Positions 20,934 to 34,431 of a stretch of 64,000 nucleotides of DNA are shown one piece after another. Source of the DNA: Oasisia sp. SBJ-2009 (Eukaryota > Annelida > Polychaeta > Sabellida > Siboglinidae); assembly GCA_964017155.1 (NCBI GenBank), contig OZ024861.1, positions 34,132,693 through 34,196,692 on the forward strand, read 5' to 3'. The notes under the pieces were generated by a model. It had not been told where the DNA came from, made no database searches, and saw only the letters and a program-made list of their open reading frames with translations. Position numbers and translations under genes: made by a program. How positions within the stretch are numbered: position 1 is the stretch's first letter; the number at the start of each line of letters is the position of its first letter.

Positions 20934-23320
20934 GTAAGTGATAGAAATATGAACATGGTACATTATTTTATCTTTTCACAAATCACTCAGTTAATTTTCA
21001 TACTGTGTAAATTACTCTTTCCTCATTCATATCAATAAAGTGTATGTGTCCTACATATGTTAATCTGCTAGAAATTATTTTAGTGATCATTAATGTATTT
21101 CATTACAACTGTTGCGGTTATATTCAGGATGCAAGACCAGCAGGATGTTTCGCATCACCAGATATTTATATTACATGTTCAAAAATAATATTAAGGAATT
21201 AGGGTTATATTATGGTATATTTACATGCGATGGAATATCGCAGAACGACAATGACGAAATGTAGCATCGTTGCTGCATAAAAAACAAACCACAGCTGTTG
21301 TCCGTCATCTTAGTTTGATTGGCGTTGCACGATATTCCATCGCACATTAATTTACTGTATTATATATGTTATGTAATCATACTAACATATTGTACCACTA
21401 GTTAGCAATATACAAAAAGTATCAATCTCAGTTTTAAATTAATTTCATTTGGTTCCAGAACTCGTTATGGGATTTACAGAGACCCAAGAAATGGGTCAAA
21501 GAAAATATATTTGTAGTCTTAGCACCACGTAAAATACAGACCACGAGATTTGAGTAAGAAATGGAGGGGAAAACTAGAGACACTGTATGTGGGGTGTTTA
21601 TTTATATGTGTCTGAATTATAAAGTTATTAAAAACCATATGTATAATGAAATGTAGGCATGTATTTGTATAAAATAATTATGCTAAATGCTTTACTTATA
21701 AAGCTGCATACATTACAGATAGTTTAGCAAGACTCCCCCAGGTGAAAGTATCACATAATATATCTACCAATGCAACTGTGCAAGTGTATTGCCTCTATGT
21801 CAGTCACCGTACAAACTTTGATGCCAGAGTCGAAGATACCTACCACCAGTCTTGTCATGTTCATATCGTGTGAGTTTAGGAGGTTTGCTCTGTCGCAAGC
21901 AGCTGTGACAACTATATGATGAGAAGTGAGTTCGTTGTTTCTCTCATTGATAAGTAGATGCGACAAAGAGCAGACGAGATGTGGATTCATCATTCCTCAA
22001 GATCACAAGTTTGATATGAAGATGTTCGGTTGCAATATGTTTCTCTCGGTTGTAAGCAATCTCATTGTCAACCAATAGTTATGATATAGATGTATACAAT
22101 ATTATATATTGTGTCATCTCTACAATACATAGTAAACCTGTCCATCACGTAGAACGCAAAGGCTCAGGGGTAGAGGTTTGAACTTTAACTAAGAGAACCC
22201 GGGTTTGAATATTGTGCTGGAGTGCTAAACGTTGTGCGTTTTTTCACTCTACATTGCACCTGTTCGTTCTCTCAGCTGTATGAACGAGTACCTGGCTATA
22301 GAAAGTGGTACGTATGTGGATGTGCAGCCTTCGTATTATAATTGCAGCATGGCTAGTGCTTCCCAGAGAAGTTGAGATAGTGTTTGATTAAACTGAAAAG
22401 CACTTTGAGCAGTCCTAAGGACTGGATACTGCGCTATATGAGGACTTAACTTTTTACTTTACCATGCCCAACTGTCATAATTATATTATTAGACTGACTT
22501 TTCAACTGGGTTGCCTTTATTACATAAACCTCACACATGATCAATAATCTGTAATTCATTAAGCTACCGGAATCAGAAAACAAAACTTCACGAAATGAGA
22601 TTTTAACAAATCAACAAAAAGCAAATATCCTACACTCACATGTCGACCATATACCATACCATAAAATCACAGCATATATCAGATGTGATCTATCAGTCAA
22701 ATGATTTAAAATGGTGCCAACATATTTGATTTACATCCCAGTTTCATACCCAAAACAATGTATATATATATATACCGTGACAAGCATGTTACACAATTTG
22801 AATTTTCACAGAAAAGGTGGCTGACAAAAAAGTAAACACATCAGATAGCTGCTTAAATAGCTACATACTTGTCACTTACATATTGTTGTGACTTGAAGCA
22901 TTACCTTCATGAAACAACAAGGTGGCTTTTATTCTGATTTCATGTTAATTGTTGATAAAGACTCACCTCATATTTAATTGTCTTGGGACATTTTGGCATA
23001 AACTTATTTGTTGAATATTTAGTCCGAAGTGTTATGTGAAACACCTTGGTGGAAAAACTCACACATTTTTTCATTGTTAGGATAATCTCACATTCTGGTA
23101 TTTTAGTGCCAAAATCTAGCACCAGATCGATAGTTCATGATTTTAAATATGTGTTAATATTGCATCCATCTGTACTAACAATCCAGCATTTGCCACATAA
23201 AATGCACAAAGTAAGTTAATATTCCAAATTAAGCAACTCTACCTAACCATGGAGCAGTTACCATTTCTGCAAGCAATTCCCCTCCTGAATGCATGCAACA
23301 CATTATTAATGGTGCAATAT
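20934..23320 (+). repeat. FN3-unit intron U4, left part
   Basis: Unit intron with the usual blocks (CCTCATTCATATCAATAAAG near 21022, GTTCCAGAACTCG near 21452) and SINE copy 3 at 22136-22461. A short (TA)n is at about 22760. It lacks a few hundred bp present in U1 around 21570. The match stops at GGTGCAATAT (23320), where an RTE-like retrotransposon is inserted. Confidence 0.8.
22136..22461 (+). mobile_element. tRNA-derived SINE, copy 3
   Basis: Head AGGCTCAGGGGTAGAGG, box-B-like AACCCGGGTTTGAATATTG, tail GAGCAGTCCTAAGGACTGG and TACTGCGCTATATGAGGAC. Same unit position as the other copies. Confidence 0.7.
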
Positions 23321-26300
23321 GGTATGCAGGTGTTGCAGTACCCCAGGTATTGCAATAATTCAGGGAGTTTGACGCCTCTGCCCAGCAGAGTTGTAAACCA
23401 CTGCCTTGTGATATAGGTTTTTGACAGAACCGAAGGCTAAGGGAGCAAACCCTAACCAGAAAACCATGTCACTGTGGCAGCATCAAGGGCGGTTGATGTA
23501 TGGAACTCCCAACATATCTCGACCAGCCACTGCAGGGACAAATAGTTTGCGCCTGTCTTGACATGTTTTTGCCGGTGTGAGACCTCTATTTGTTCCCCGA
23601 GAGAGTGTCGGTAGTAACTTGCAAAAGCCAGCGGCACTTCAACACTTTTTCCTAGAAGCTTCCATGAAATGTACAACTGCATGAAACTCCACACCTGATC
23701 GGCCGTCGCCCGGGTTACCAAGGACCGCGCTGCTCGTCCTCATATTCCGTCGACAGTGGAAAATCAGCTAGGAAAAAGAAGACAAAGAAGTCAACTACTG
23801 ACAATTGGACAATGGAACGTCAGGACTCTCCTCGACCGAGAAGGAGCTAACCGACCAGAAAGACGTACGGCACTAGTAGCAATGGAACTTGCTAAATACA
23901 ACATCGACATCGCCGCCCTATGTGAAACAAGGTTCTCAGAGTCTGGTAGTCTCGACGACTTGGAATACTCTTTCTTCTTGAGTGGCAAACCCGAAGGAGA
24001 AAGAAGGGAGGCAGCAGTGGGCTTTGCTACCAAGAAGGATATCGTCACAAAGCTGACAGAAATGCCACGGCCAGTAAGTGACAGAATCATGACGATGAGA
24101 ATAGGAGATTTAAATGCGGGGATAGGAAGAGAAAATGACAAGTGGCCCTTGGTCATGGGCAAACATGGGATTGGGAAATGCAACTACAATGGCGAGCTTC
24201 TACTGGCTCTGTGTTCTGAGTTTGAACTGATAGTGACGAACACCATGTTCAAGCAGAAGGAGGAATGCAAGACCATCTGGATGCATCCTCGTTCCAGACA
24301 TTGGCATATGATCGACTTCATCATCACGAGGTGTCGGGATAAGATGGACATCCACAGCACCCGAGTCATGCGTGGAGCAAACTGCTGGACCGATCACCAG
24401 ATGCTGAGGAAAAAGTGGCTTTCAGAATACGACAAAAGTACAGCAGGCAAGGGACAAGTAAGCCGACCAAGCTGAACATTGCAAAACTAAGTACCACCAG
24501 CCATAGGGAGAGTTTTGAGCAGGAGATGGACAGTGCTCTCGCCCAATGGGAGGAGAAGGAAAACGCAACACCAGACGAGGAATGGGCAGCTCTGCAGCAG
24601 GTCGTGTACAACACAGCCAAGACATATCTTGGGAAGCAAGAGAGAATAAACCAGGACTGGATCAACCCCAATGACCAGGAGCTACAGACTCTTATGAGCA
24701 GAAGAGACCAAGCCCACCAGAGAGTGTTGCAAACCAGGAGCACTAGGTCCACCACTGCAGCATACAAAGATGCCTGCAGATTGCTACAAAAACACACGCG
24801 TGCACCGAAGTCAGACTGGTGGGAAAGGAAGGCAGTGGAGCTGCAGAGAGCTGCTGACAGTAACAACATGAAGGGCTTCTGCAATGGACTGAAGGAAGTG
24901 CGGGGACCCAAAAAGAAGTGACCTGTTCAACTGAAATCAACAGATGGAATGGATACCTTCTCTGACAGCATGAGAGTTGTGACAAGATGGAGTGAACACT
25001 TCCAGAAGCTACTTAACGTCCCTGGCGATATAGATCACGAAGCTCTGGACAACATCCCGTAGCGTATTATCAAGACAAGCCTCGATGAGATTCCAAATAT
25101 GGATGAGATGGCTAGAGCAATCGCCGGCCTGAAAGATGGCAAAGCCCCTGGAGGAGATGGAATTCCTGCAGAAGTATGGAAGCACGGAGGAGACAATCTG
25201 TTCAGAAGACTGCACCAACTAACCACTAATTCCTAGGCGGTGAGTTCTGTACCACAAGCATGGAAGGATGCCAGCATTATAACCATCTACAAGAAAGGTG
25301 ATCGATCAGACTGTGGGAACAATAGAGGAATCTCTCTGCTTTCCATAGCAGGCAAGATCTTCGCTAGGATCCTCCTCAACAGATTATCTACCCACACAAC
25401 ACCAGCGGTAGTTCCGGAGACACAATGTAGCTTCAAAGGTAACCGGAGCACTGTGGATATGATATTTTGTCTACGACAACTACAAGAAAAGTGCATTGAG
25501 CAGGACCGACCACTGTACATGGTATTTGTCGACTTCAGCAAGGCATTCGATACAGTTGGGAGGACCGGGCTATGGCAGCTACTGAGGAAGTATGGCTGCC
25601 CAGAGAAGTTCACAACAATGATCGAGGCACTACATACTGGAATGATGGCGAATGTTAGTGTTGGAGGGGAAGTCTCGGAATCGTTCAGTGTCACAAATGG
25701 GGTCAAGCAAGGTTGTGTACTGGCATCCACGCTGTTCTCCATCTTCCTATCAGCAATGCTCGACGAGGTTTTCCGAGACATGGGGGATGGCATCTACATA
25801 CAGTCCAGACAGAACGCTGACCTATTCAACGTCGCACACTTCAGAGCAAAGACCAACACTACTCGGATACTGATGAGAGAGCTGCTATTCGCAGATGACA
25901 GTGCACTGGTTGCACACTCTGTTGAAGAGATGCAGAAAATAGTGGATGCTTTCTCCGATGCGTCAAAGAAGTTCGGCCCAACGAGGTGCTGTACCAACCC
26001 AACTCTACTAGAACCCGAGAGGAGGATATCATGGTTGATGGAAACAAGCTGAACTCTGTTCTGGAATTCACCTACCTCGGAAGCACTATATCAAGTGATG
26101 GATGCATTGACGATGAAATACAGAGGAGGATGGCCAAGGCTAGTGCATCTTTCGGCCGACTACGCCAGAGACTCTGGAACAACCACCATGTGTCCATGCG
26201 GGTTAAAGGCAAGATATACCGTGCAATCGTGCTGTCCACCCTCCTATACGGAGCTGAGGCATGGACAGTGTACAGACGGCAGGTGAAAAAGCTGCATGCC

Positions 26301-26691
26301 TTCATGATGCGACATCTGCGTTCGATCATGAGGATAACCTGGATGGACAAAGTGACAAACAAGAAAATACTTGAACGGACAGGGCTACAATCTATGGAAG
26401 ATCTTCTGATCAGAAAGAATCTTCGGTGGAATGGACACCTCATGAGGATGTCACCAGACAAGCTACCGAAGCAGGTTCTCTACTCTCAACTGTCTTCTGG
26501 TCACAGAAAGAGAGGGCGCCCTCGTCTCCGATTCAAGGATACCATCAAGAGAAACGTGAAGATGAGAGACATAAAGATCGACTCATGGGCATCACTCTCA
26601 CAGCAGAGAGATAAATGGAGAGCAACAGTCAAGTGATGGAAGCAGTCTTTGTCGCTTTGTGACCGACAGCATGGTGAATGATGATGATGAT
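23321..26691 (+). mobile_element. RTE-like non-LTR retrotransposon inserted in intron U4
   Basis: Interrupts the unit between GGTGCAATAT and CCTCCTTCACC; the empty site elsewhere is GTGCAATATCCTCATTCACC. About 430 bp of leader precede an APE-type endonuclease plus reverse transcriptase frame. The 3' end is very short: coding stops at 26636, and the element ends in a GATGATGAT run at about 26691. A very short 3' tail ending in a trinucleotide repeat is characteristic of RTE-group elements. No clear target-site duplication is visible. Fragments of a related copy lie at 60755-61613 and 63523-64000. Confidence 0.8.
23756..26636 (+). pseudogene. RTE-like ORF, endonuclease and reverse transcriptase, decayed
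   Basis: Endonuclease part: TIGQWNVRTLLDREG, IAALCETRFSESG, IGDLNAGIGREND, HWHMIDFIITRCRD and CWTDHQML. The stretch between RIMTMR and IGDLNAG is too short; the region that should hold the YAPT-type block is missing, so there is an internal deletion near 24105. The frame shifts near 24412, then runs on with stops at 24919 (TGA), 25063 (TAG) and 25235 (TAG). RT blocks: GKAPGGDGIPAEVWK, ISLLSIAGKIFARILLNRL, motif A FVDFSKAFDTVGR, motif B NGVKQGCVLASTLFSIF, motif C ELLFADDSALVAHS. A further one-base shift near 25980 leads into EFTYLGSTISSDG and the C-terminal RWNGHLMRMSPDKLPKQVL. It cannot encode a working protein. Confidence 0.85.
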
Positions 26692-26994
26692 CCTCCTTCA
26701 CCTTGTCTACCAACAGCTGACGTATTTTGAAGAAGAAACACATAGGTATTTACAGTTACTGTCCTTTAGAGGATATAAGGAGTTGTTAGTCATTGCTCAG
26801 AGACATTTCTGCAGCATATAAACAATAATTGGCAAAATAAATGATCACATAAATACGTTCAAAATACTGTAAATGTTTCAGTTGGAATGGTTTCCAAGTT
26901 CTTTTGTTTACGTAATTGACAGAGAATGCACTTCCTGCACAACTGTTCTTTCAGTGCTTCTTTCTCGTCATACAACGTTGTGTTACCATTGTAG
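26692..26994 (+). repeat. FN3-unit intron end before E5
   Basis: The unit resumes at CCTCCTTCACCTTGTCTACC and runs to the acceptor of E5, with a small deletion of the segment that carries AACAATAAAAACATAACCG in other copies. Confidence 0.8.
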
Positions 26995-27246
26995 AGCCGG
27001 CCCCAGCGACGAGTCTTCGAAGCCAATCTGCTAGTTCAACTAGCCTGACAGTGCAGTGGACCGCTCCTACAGGGGAGTGGACAGGGTACAAAGTGACATT
27101 AGATGGTGGTACAGAAAAAACTCCTGGCAAAGATGACACATCGGTGGAATACACTGGTCTGACACCTGGCAAACAGTACACTGTGAAAGTGGTCACTGTG
27201 AGTGCAGGAACAGATACAGCTGAAGTGACCGGACAATGCTATACAA
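26995..27246 (+). CDS. FN3 exon E5 (252-nt type)
   Basis: Acceptor CCATTGTAG, donor ATACAA|GTAAGTG. It encodes PAPATSLRSQSASSTSLTVQ and WTAPTGEWTGYKVTLDGG, with GLTPGKQYTVKVVTVSAGTD as in E1. It has Cys in place of Phe in GQCYTS near the end. It ends in A, giving AAG with the AG of E6. Confidence 0.9.
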
Positions 27247-28570
27247 GTAAGTGATAGAAATATGAACATGGTACACTATTTTATCTTTGAAAAATCACTC
27301 AGTTAATTGCCATACTATGTAAATTACTCTTTCCTCATTCATATCAATAAAATGTATGTGTCCTACATATGTTAATCTGCTAAAAATTATTTTAGTGATC
27401 ATTAATGTCTTCCATTACAACTGTTGCGGTTATATTCAGGATGCAAGACAAGCAGGATGTTTCGCATCATCAAATGTTGATATTACATGTCCACAAATAA
27501 TATTATAGCCAGTAGGTTTATATTATGGTATATTTACATTCGATGGAATATCGCAGAACGACAATGACAAAATGTGGCATCGTTGCTACATAAAAACCAA
27601 ACCACAGCTGTTGTCCGTCATCTTAGTTTGATTGGCGTTCCATGATATTCCATAGCACATAAATTTATGGTAGTTAACCTACATCTAGAAGTGTGGCCAT
27701 TATACATCCAGTCATGTAAATGCCACTCCAATACGTTTGCTAGATATGAATAACTGAGCTTGCTGCTACATGGGTGATTTATTATGCACCCCAATTTTTA
27801 TGAAAATTCATGCACCCACAGTGAAACAAGCAAGGTTGATCTAGTTGGACAAAACCTAACTCCAGTGAACTGAATCAAATATTCAGTACTAGTAAGTATG
27901 CCTTATATGTCTAATAAAGAATGAAATATAAAGTTATTACAAACCAGATTTGTAACGAAATATCAGCACATATTTGTTTGAAATAATTAGAATCTTGAAA
28001 CACTTTATGTGTGTTTTTGTATACGTGGTCTGAATGATAAAGTTATTAAAAACCATATTTGTAATGAAATATAGGCATGTATTTGTATAAAATAATTATG
28101 CTAAATGCTTTACTTAAAAATTGCATATATTACAAATAGTTTAGCAAGTTGTGAAAATATCACTTATAATATCTACCAATGCATCTGTGCAAGAGTATTG
28201 CCTCTATGACAGTCACCGTACAAACGTTGATGCCAGAGTCGAAGGTACCTACCACCAGTCTTGTCATGTTCATATCGTGTGAGTTGACAAAGTTTGCTAA
28301 GTCACAAGCAGCTGGGACAACTATTGGGTGAGATGAGGGTTTGTTGTTTCTATCAGTGACAGGTATATGCGACAACGAACAGACGAGATGTGGATTCGTC
28401 ATTCCTTAACTCACAAGTTTGACATGAAGATGTTCGGTTGCAATATGAATTCATTGTTTCTCTCGGTTGTAAGCAATCTCATTGTCAACCAATAGTTATG
28501 ATATAGATGTATACAATATTATATATTGTATCAATATTATATATTGTATCATCTCTCCAATACATAGTAA

Positions 28571-28892
28571 ACCTGTCCATCACGTAGAAGGCAAAGGCTC
28601 GGTGGTAGAGGTTCGGACTTTAACTAAGAGAACCCGGGTTTTAATATTGTGCTGGAGTGCTAAACTGTGTGCGTTTTTCACTCTACATTGCTCCAGTTCT
28701 CTCAGCTGTATGAACGAGTATCTGGCTATAGACAGTGGTACGTATGTGGATGTGCAGGCTTCGTGTTTTAATTGCAGCATGGCTAGTGCTTCCCAGAGGA
28801 ATTGAGATGGTTTTTGATTAAACTGAAAAGCACTTTGAGCAGTCCTAAGGACTGGATATTGCGCTATATGAGAATTTAACTTTTTACTTTAC
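28571..28892 (+). mobile_element. tRNA-derived SINE, copy 4
   Basis: Head AAAGGCTCGGTGGTAGAGG, box-B-like AACCCGGGTTTTAATATTG, tail GCAGTCCTAAGGACTGGATA and TGCGCTATATGAGAAT. Same unit position as the others. Confidence 0.7.
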
Positions 28893-29175
28893 GATGCTTA
28901 ACTGTCATAATTACATTAGTAGACAGACTTGTCAACTGAGATGCCTTTATTACATAATCCTCACACATGGTCACAAAGCTGAAACTCATTAAGCTAACGG
29001 AATCACTAAACACATCTTCACGAAATCAGATTTTTTTAAATCAACAAAAAGCAAACATGCTACAATCACATAACGACCATATACCATAACATAAAATCTC
29101 AGCATATGTCAGATGTGTTCTATCAGTCAAATTATTTAACATGGTGCCAACATATTTCATTTACATCCCAGTTTC

Positions 29176-29297
<122 letters not shown>

Positions 29298-30193
29298 ACC
29301 GTGACAAGCATGTTACACAATTGGAATTTTCACAGAAAAGTGGCTGAAACAAAAAAGGTAAACAACTAAGATAGCTACTTAAATAGCTACTTACTTGTCA
29401 TTTACATATTGTTGTGACTTGAAGCATTATCTTCATCAAACAACAAGGTGGATTTTATTCTGATTTGATGTTTATTGTTGATAAAGACTCACTTCATAGT
29501 TAATTGCAGTGGGACATCTGGGCATAAACTTATTTGTTGAATATTTAGTCCTAAGTGCTATGTCAAACACCTTGGTGGAAGAACTCACCTATTTTCTTGT
29601 TTGTTGGAATAATCTCATATTCAGCATTTTAGTGCCAAAATCTAGCACCATACCGGTAGTTCATGATTTGAAGTATATGTTCATACTGAATCCATCTGTA
29701 CTAACTTACCAGCATATGTCACAGAAAATGCACAAAGTAAGTGAATATTCCAAAGTAAGCAACTTTAACTGACCATGGAGCAGTTACCATTTATGCAAGC
29801 ACTTCCCCTCCTGAATGCAACATATTTGTAATGGTGCAATATCCTCATTCACCTTCTCTACCAACAGGTTACGTATTTTGAAGAAGAAACACATAGGTTT
29901 TTACAGTTACTGTCCTTTAGAGGATATAAGGATCTGTCTCTCATTCCTCAGAGACGTTTCTGCAGCATATAAAGCAATAATTGGCACACATAAAAACTGA
30001 CCACATAAATACGTTCAAAATACTGTAAATGTTTCAGTTGGAATGGTTTCAATGTTCTATTGTTTATGTAACTGACAGAGAATGCACTTCTTGCACAAAT
30101 GTTCTTTCAGTGCTTCTTTCTCATCAAACAACTAACATCTGTAAACATGTGTCCTATAACAATAAAAACATAACCGTTGTGCTACCATTGTAG

Positions 30194-30445
30194 AGCCAGC
30201 CCCAGCGACGAGTCTTCGAAGCCAATCTGCTACTTCAACTAGCCTGACAGTGCAGTGGACCGCTCCTACAGGGGAGTGGACAGTGTACAAAGTGACATTA
30301 GATGGTGGTACAGAAAAAAACCCTGGCAAAGATGACACATCGGTGGAATACACTGGTCTGACACCTGGCAAACAGTACACTGTGAAAGTGGTCACTGTGA
30401 GTGCGGGAACAGACACAGCTGAAGTGACCGGACAATTCTATACTT
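30194..30445 (+). CDS. FN3 exon E6 (252-nt type)
   Basis: Acceptor CCATTGTAG, donor ACTT|GTAAGTG. Almost identical to E1, with EWTVYKVTLDGG and TEKNPGKDD as differences. Like E1 it ends in a lone T and is followed by a GG exon (E7), making TGG. The next intron and the two exons after it also copy the E1-E3 block, so E6 is the block-duplicate of E1. Confidence 0.9.
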
Positions 30446-32002
30446 GTAAGTGATAGACATATGAACATGGTACACTATTTTATCTTTGACAAATCACTCA
30501 TTTACTTTTCATACTGTGTAAATTACTCTTTCCTCATTAATACCAATAAAATGTATGTGTCCTACATATGTTAATCGGATATAAATAATTTTTAATGATC
30601 ATTAATGTCTTCCATTACAACTGTTGCGGTTATATTCAGGATGCAAGACCAGCAGGATGTTTCGCATCATCAAATGTTGAATTTACCTGTTCACCTATAA
30701 TATCAAGCCATTAGGTTTATATTAAGGTTCATTTACATGTGTTAGAATATCGCAGAACAAAAGGTAGCATTGTTGCTAAAGAACGTTCATTCCACAGCTG
30801 TTGTCCGTCATCTTAGTTTCATTGGCGTTCCATGATATTCCATCGCACAGTAATGCACTTTAGTCTATATGTTATGTAATCATACTAACATACTGTACCA
30901 CTAGGTAGCAATATACAAAAAGTATCAATCTCAGTTTTTAAATTAATTTCATTCCGTTCCAGAACTCGTTCTGGGATTTACAGAGACCCAAGAAATGGGT
31001 CAAAGAAAATATATCTGTAGTCTTAGCACCACGTAAAATACACACCACGAGATTTGAGTAAGAAATGGAGGGGGAAATGTGTATTATACACAGAAATTTA
31101 TGGTAGTTAGCCTAGATCTAGAAGTATGGCCATTATACATCCAGTCACGTAAATTACATTTGAATGCGACTCCAATACATTTTATAGACATGAATCACTG
31201 AGCCTGCTGCTACATGGGTGATTAATTATGCAGCCCAATTGTTTTGAATATTCATGCACTCACAGTGAACCAAGCAATGCCCATTGATCTAGTTGGATAA
31301 ATTCAAACTCTAGTGAACTAAATACAATATCCATTACTACTGGGTATGCCTCATTTAGATAGCAAAGAATGAATTATAAAGCTATTAAAAACCACATTTG
31401 TAATGAAATATCGGCATGTATTTGTATACAAAAATTAGAAACTAGAGACACTGTATGTGAGGTGTTTATTTATATGTGTCTGAATTATAAAGTTATTAAA
31501 AACCATATTTGTAATTAAATATGGGCATGTATTTGTATAAAATAATTATGCTAAATGTTTTACGTAAACAATTACATATATTACAAATAGTTTACAAGAA
31601 TCCCCAGGTGAAAGTATCACTCATAACGTTTACCAATGCAAACGTGCAAGAGTGTTGCCTCTATGACAGTCACCGTACAAACGTTGATGCCAGAGTCGAA
31701 AATGGCTACCACTAATCTTGTCATGTTCATAACGTGTGAGTTTACGAAGTTTGCTCTGTCGCAAGCAGCTGTGACAACTATTGGATGAGAAGTGAGTTCG
31801 TTGTTTCTCTCAGTGATAAGTAGATGCGACAACGAACAGAGGAGTGGTGGATTCATCATTCCTCAAGATCACAAGTTTGAAATGAAGATGTTCGGTTGCG
31901 ATATGAGTTCATTGTTTCTCTCGGTTGTATGCAATCTCATTGTCAAGCAGTGGTTAAGATATAGATTTATACAATATTGTAACACCTTTCTAATACATTG
32001 TA

Positions 32003-32326
32003 GACCTGTCCATCACGTAGAACGCAAAGGCTCGGGGGTAGAGGTTCGGACTTTAACTAAGGGAACCCGGGTTTGAATATTGTGCTGGTGTTCTAAACTT
32101 TGTGCACCTTTTTCACTCTACATTGCTCCAGTTCTCGCAGCTGTATGAACGAGTACCTGGCTATAGACAGTGGTAGATATGTGTATATGCAGCCTTCGTG
32201 TTTTAATTGCAGCATGGCTAGTGCTTCCCAGAGAAGTTGAGATTGTGTTTGATTAAACTGAAAAGCACTTTGAGCAGTCCTGAGGACTGGATACTGCGCT
32301 ATACGAGAACTTAACTTTTTACTTTA
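32003..32326 (+). mobile_element. tRNA-derived SINE, copy 5
   Basis: Head AAAGGCTCGGGGGTAGAGG and AACCCGGGTTTGAATATTG; tail GCAGTCCTGAGGACTGGATA and TGCGCTATACGAGAAC. This is the best-preserved head of the five. Confidence 0.75.
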
Positions 32327-32535
32327 CCGTGCATAACTGTCATTAATACATTAGTAGACAGACTGTTCAAATGAGTTGCCTTTATTACATAATCCTCACA
32401 TACGGTCAACAATGTGCAACTCATTAAGCTATCATTATCACAAAGCAAAGCATCAGGCAGTGAGACTTTAAAACATCAACAAAAAGCAAATATGCTACAC
32501 TCACATGTCGATCATATACCATACCATAAAATCTC

Positions 32536-32579
32536 ACTGATAGAACACATCTGACATATGTCAGATGTGTTCTATCAGT
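32536..32579. repeat. 44-bp perfect palindrome
   Basis: Two 22-bp arms, perfectly complementary, meeting at GACATATGTC. Sister introns (near 16254, 22672 and 29100) have the right arm but not the left. Confidence 0.95.
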
Positions 32580-33542
32580 TAAATGATTCAACATGTCGCC
32601 AACATATTTGGTTTGCATCTCAGTTTTCACAGAAACAAATGTACCGTGACAAGCATGTTACAAGATTTCAATGTTCACAGGTGGCTTAAACAAAAAAGTA
32701 AAAAAGTAAAATATCTGCTTAAATTGCTACTTCCTTATCACTTACATATGCTTACCACTTACAGCATTAGTTTTGACAAACAGTAAGGTGGCTTTTATTA
32801 TTCTGATTTCATGTTCATTGTTGGTAAATACTTACTTCATAGTTAATTGCAGTGGGACATTTTGGCATAAACTTATTTGTTGAATATTTATTCCGAAGTG
32901 CTATGTCAAACACCTTGGTGGAAGCACTCACACATTATCTTCATTGTTGGAATAATCTCACATTCTAGCATTTTAGTGCCAAAATCTAGCACCAGATCGA
33001 TAGTTCGTGATTTTAAATATGTGTTCATATTGAATCCATCTGTACTAACTATCCAGCATTTGTCACAGAAAATGCATACAGGAAGTGAATATTCCAAATT
33101 AAGCAAAATTACGTGACTATTGAGCAGTTACCATTTCTGCAAGCACCTTCCCTCCTGAATGCAACACATTGTTAATGGTGCAATATCCTCATTCACCTTG
33201 TCTACCAACACGTGATGTATTTTAAAGAAAACAAAACACTTATATTTACAGTTAATGTTCTTTAGAGGATATAAGGAGCTCTCAATCATTCCTTACAGAC
33301 ATTTCTGCAACATGTTAAGCAATAATGGGCAACAATAAAAAATAAATGATCAAACGAAAAGGTTCAAAATACTGTAAATGTTTCAACTGGAATAGTTTCA
33401 ATGTTCTATTGTTTATGTAATTGGCAGAGAATGCTCTTCTTGTACAAATGTTCTTTCAGTGCTTCTTTCTCATCAAACAACTAATGTCAGTAGACATGTG
33501 TCCATTAACAATAAAAACACAACAGTTGTGTTACCATTGTAG

Positions 33543-33794
33543 GGACAACCCCAGTGACGGGTTTTGGAAGACAATCTGCTACTACAACTAGCCTGACAGT
33601 GCAGTGGACCGCTCCTACAGGGGAGTGGACAGGGTACACAGTGACAATAGATGGTGGTAATGAACAGACTCTTGGCAAAGATGACACTTCAGTGGAATAC
33701 ACAGGTCTGACACCTGGCAAACAGTACACTGTGAAAGTGGGCACTGTGAGTGCAGGAACAAACACAGCTGAAGTGACAGGACAATTCTATACCA
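33543..33794 (+). CDS. FN3 exon E7 (252-nt type, GG start)
   Basis: Acceptor CCATTGTAG before GGACAACCCC, donor TACCA|GTAAGTG. It encodes TTPVTGFGRQSATTTSLTVQ, TVTIDGGNEQTLGKDD and GLTPGKQYTVKVGTVSAG. It is the block-duplicate of E2. It ends in A and joins E8 as AAG. Confidence 0.9.
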
Positions 33795-34152
33795 GTAAGT
33801 GATTAAAATATGAACATGGTACATTATTTTATCTTTGACAAATCACTCAGTTAATTTTCATGCTATGTAAATTACTCTTTTCTCATTCATATCAATAAAG
33901 TGTATGTGTCCTACTTATGTCAATGTGCTATAATTTTTTTTATTGAACTTGATATTGTTTTCTATTACAACTGTTGATGTTATATTCAAGGTAAAGTATC
34001 CTTTTATAAATTTACAGTTACAGAGTAATACAAGTGAAATTTCGTTCTTGTACCATAATATGCACAATTCAACCATATTTCTCACATATTGGTTGGTTAA
34101 TACTGCTAGGTTTTGTTTGAACTAATTCCATACGTATGATGTGTTTGTACAG
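33795..34152 (+). other. Short intron E7 to E8
   Basis: 358-bp intron nearly identical to 17497-17853. Nothing else was seen in it. Confidence 0.85.
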
Positions 34153-34431
34153 AGCCGAATGCTCCAACCGGCCTCACAGTGACAGCAGCAACTGTGTACT
34201 CACTCACAGTTTCCTGGACAGCTCCCACCAGTGGTGCTGGTACATCATATACTGTCACACTGAAGGAAGGTACAACAACAAAGGACACACAAACTGGTGT
34301 CACTGGTACAACAGCAACATTTGACAGTCTGACATCTGGCACTCAGTATGCTGTGGCTGTGGTGTCTGTGATTGGATATTTGGGCTATGGAGGACAAAAC
34401 AGTGCTTCTCTGTCGGACGATTTCTATACAA
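34153..34431 (+). CDS. FN3 exon E8 (279-nt type)
   Basis: Acceptor TTTGTACAG, donor ATACAA|GTAAGTC. It encodes PNAPTGLTVTAATVYSLTVS, WTAPTSGAGTSYTVTLKEG and LTSGTQYAVAVVSVIG. It is the duplicate of E3 and is followed here by the E9 exon that E3 lacks. Confidence 0.9.

Larger units (their letters stand above)
30446..33542 (+). repeat. FN3-unit intron U6, E6 to E7
   Basis: 3.1-kb intron, the closest relative of U1. It holds SINE copy 5 (32003-32326) and a 44-bp perfect palindrome (32536-32579) absent from U1. No exon was seen. Confidence 0.85.

Noticed and set aside
32003..32100. A tRNA gene
   Set aside because: Box-A-like and box-B-like parts are present but no cloverleaf closes, and the sequence runs into a SINE body; it is a tRNA-derived SINE head.
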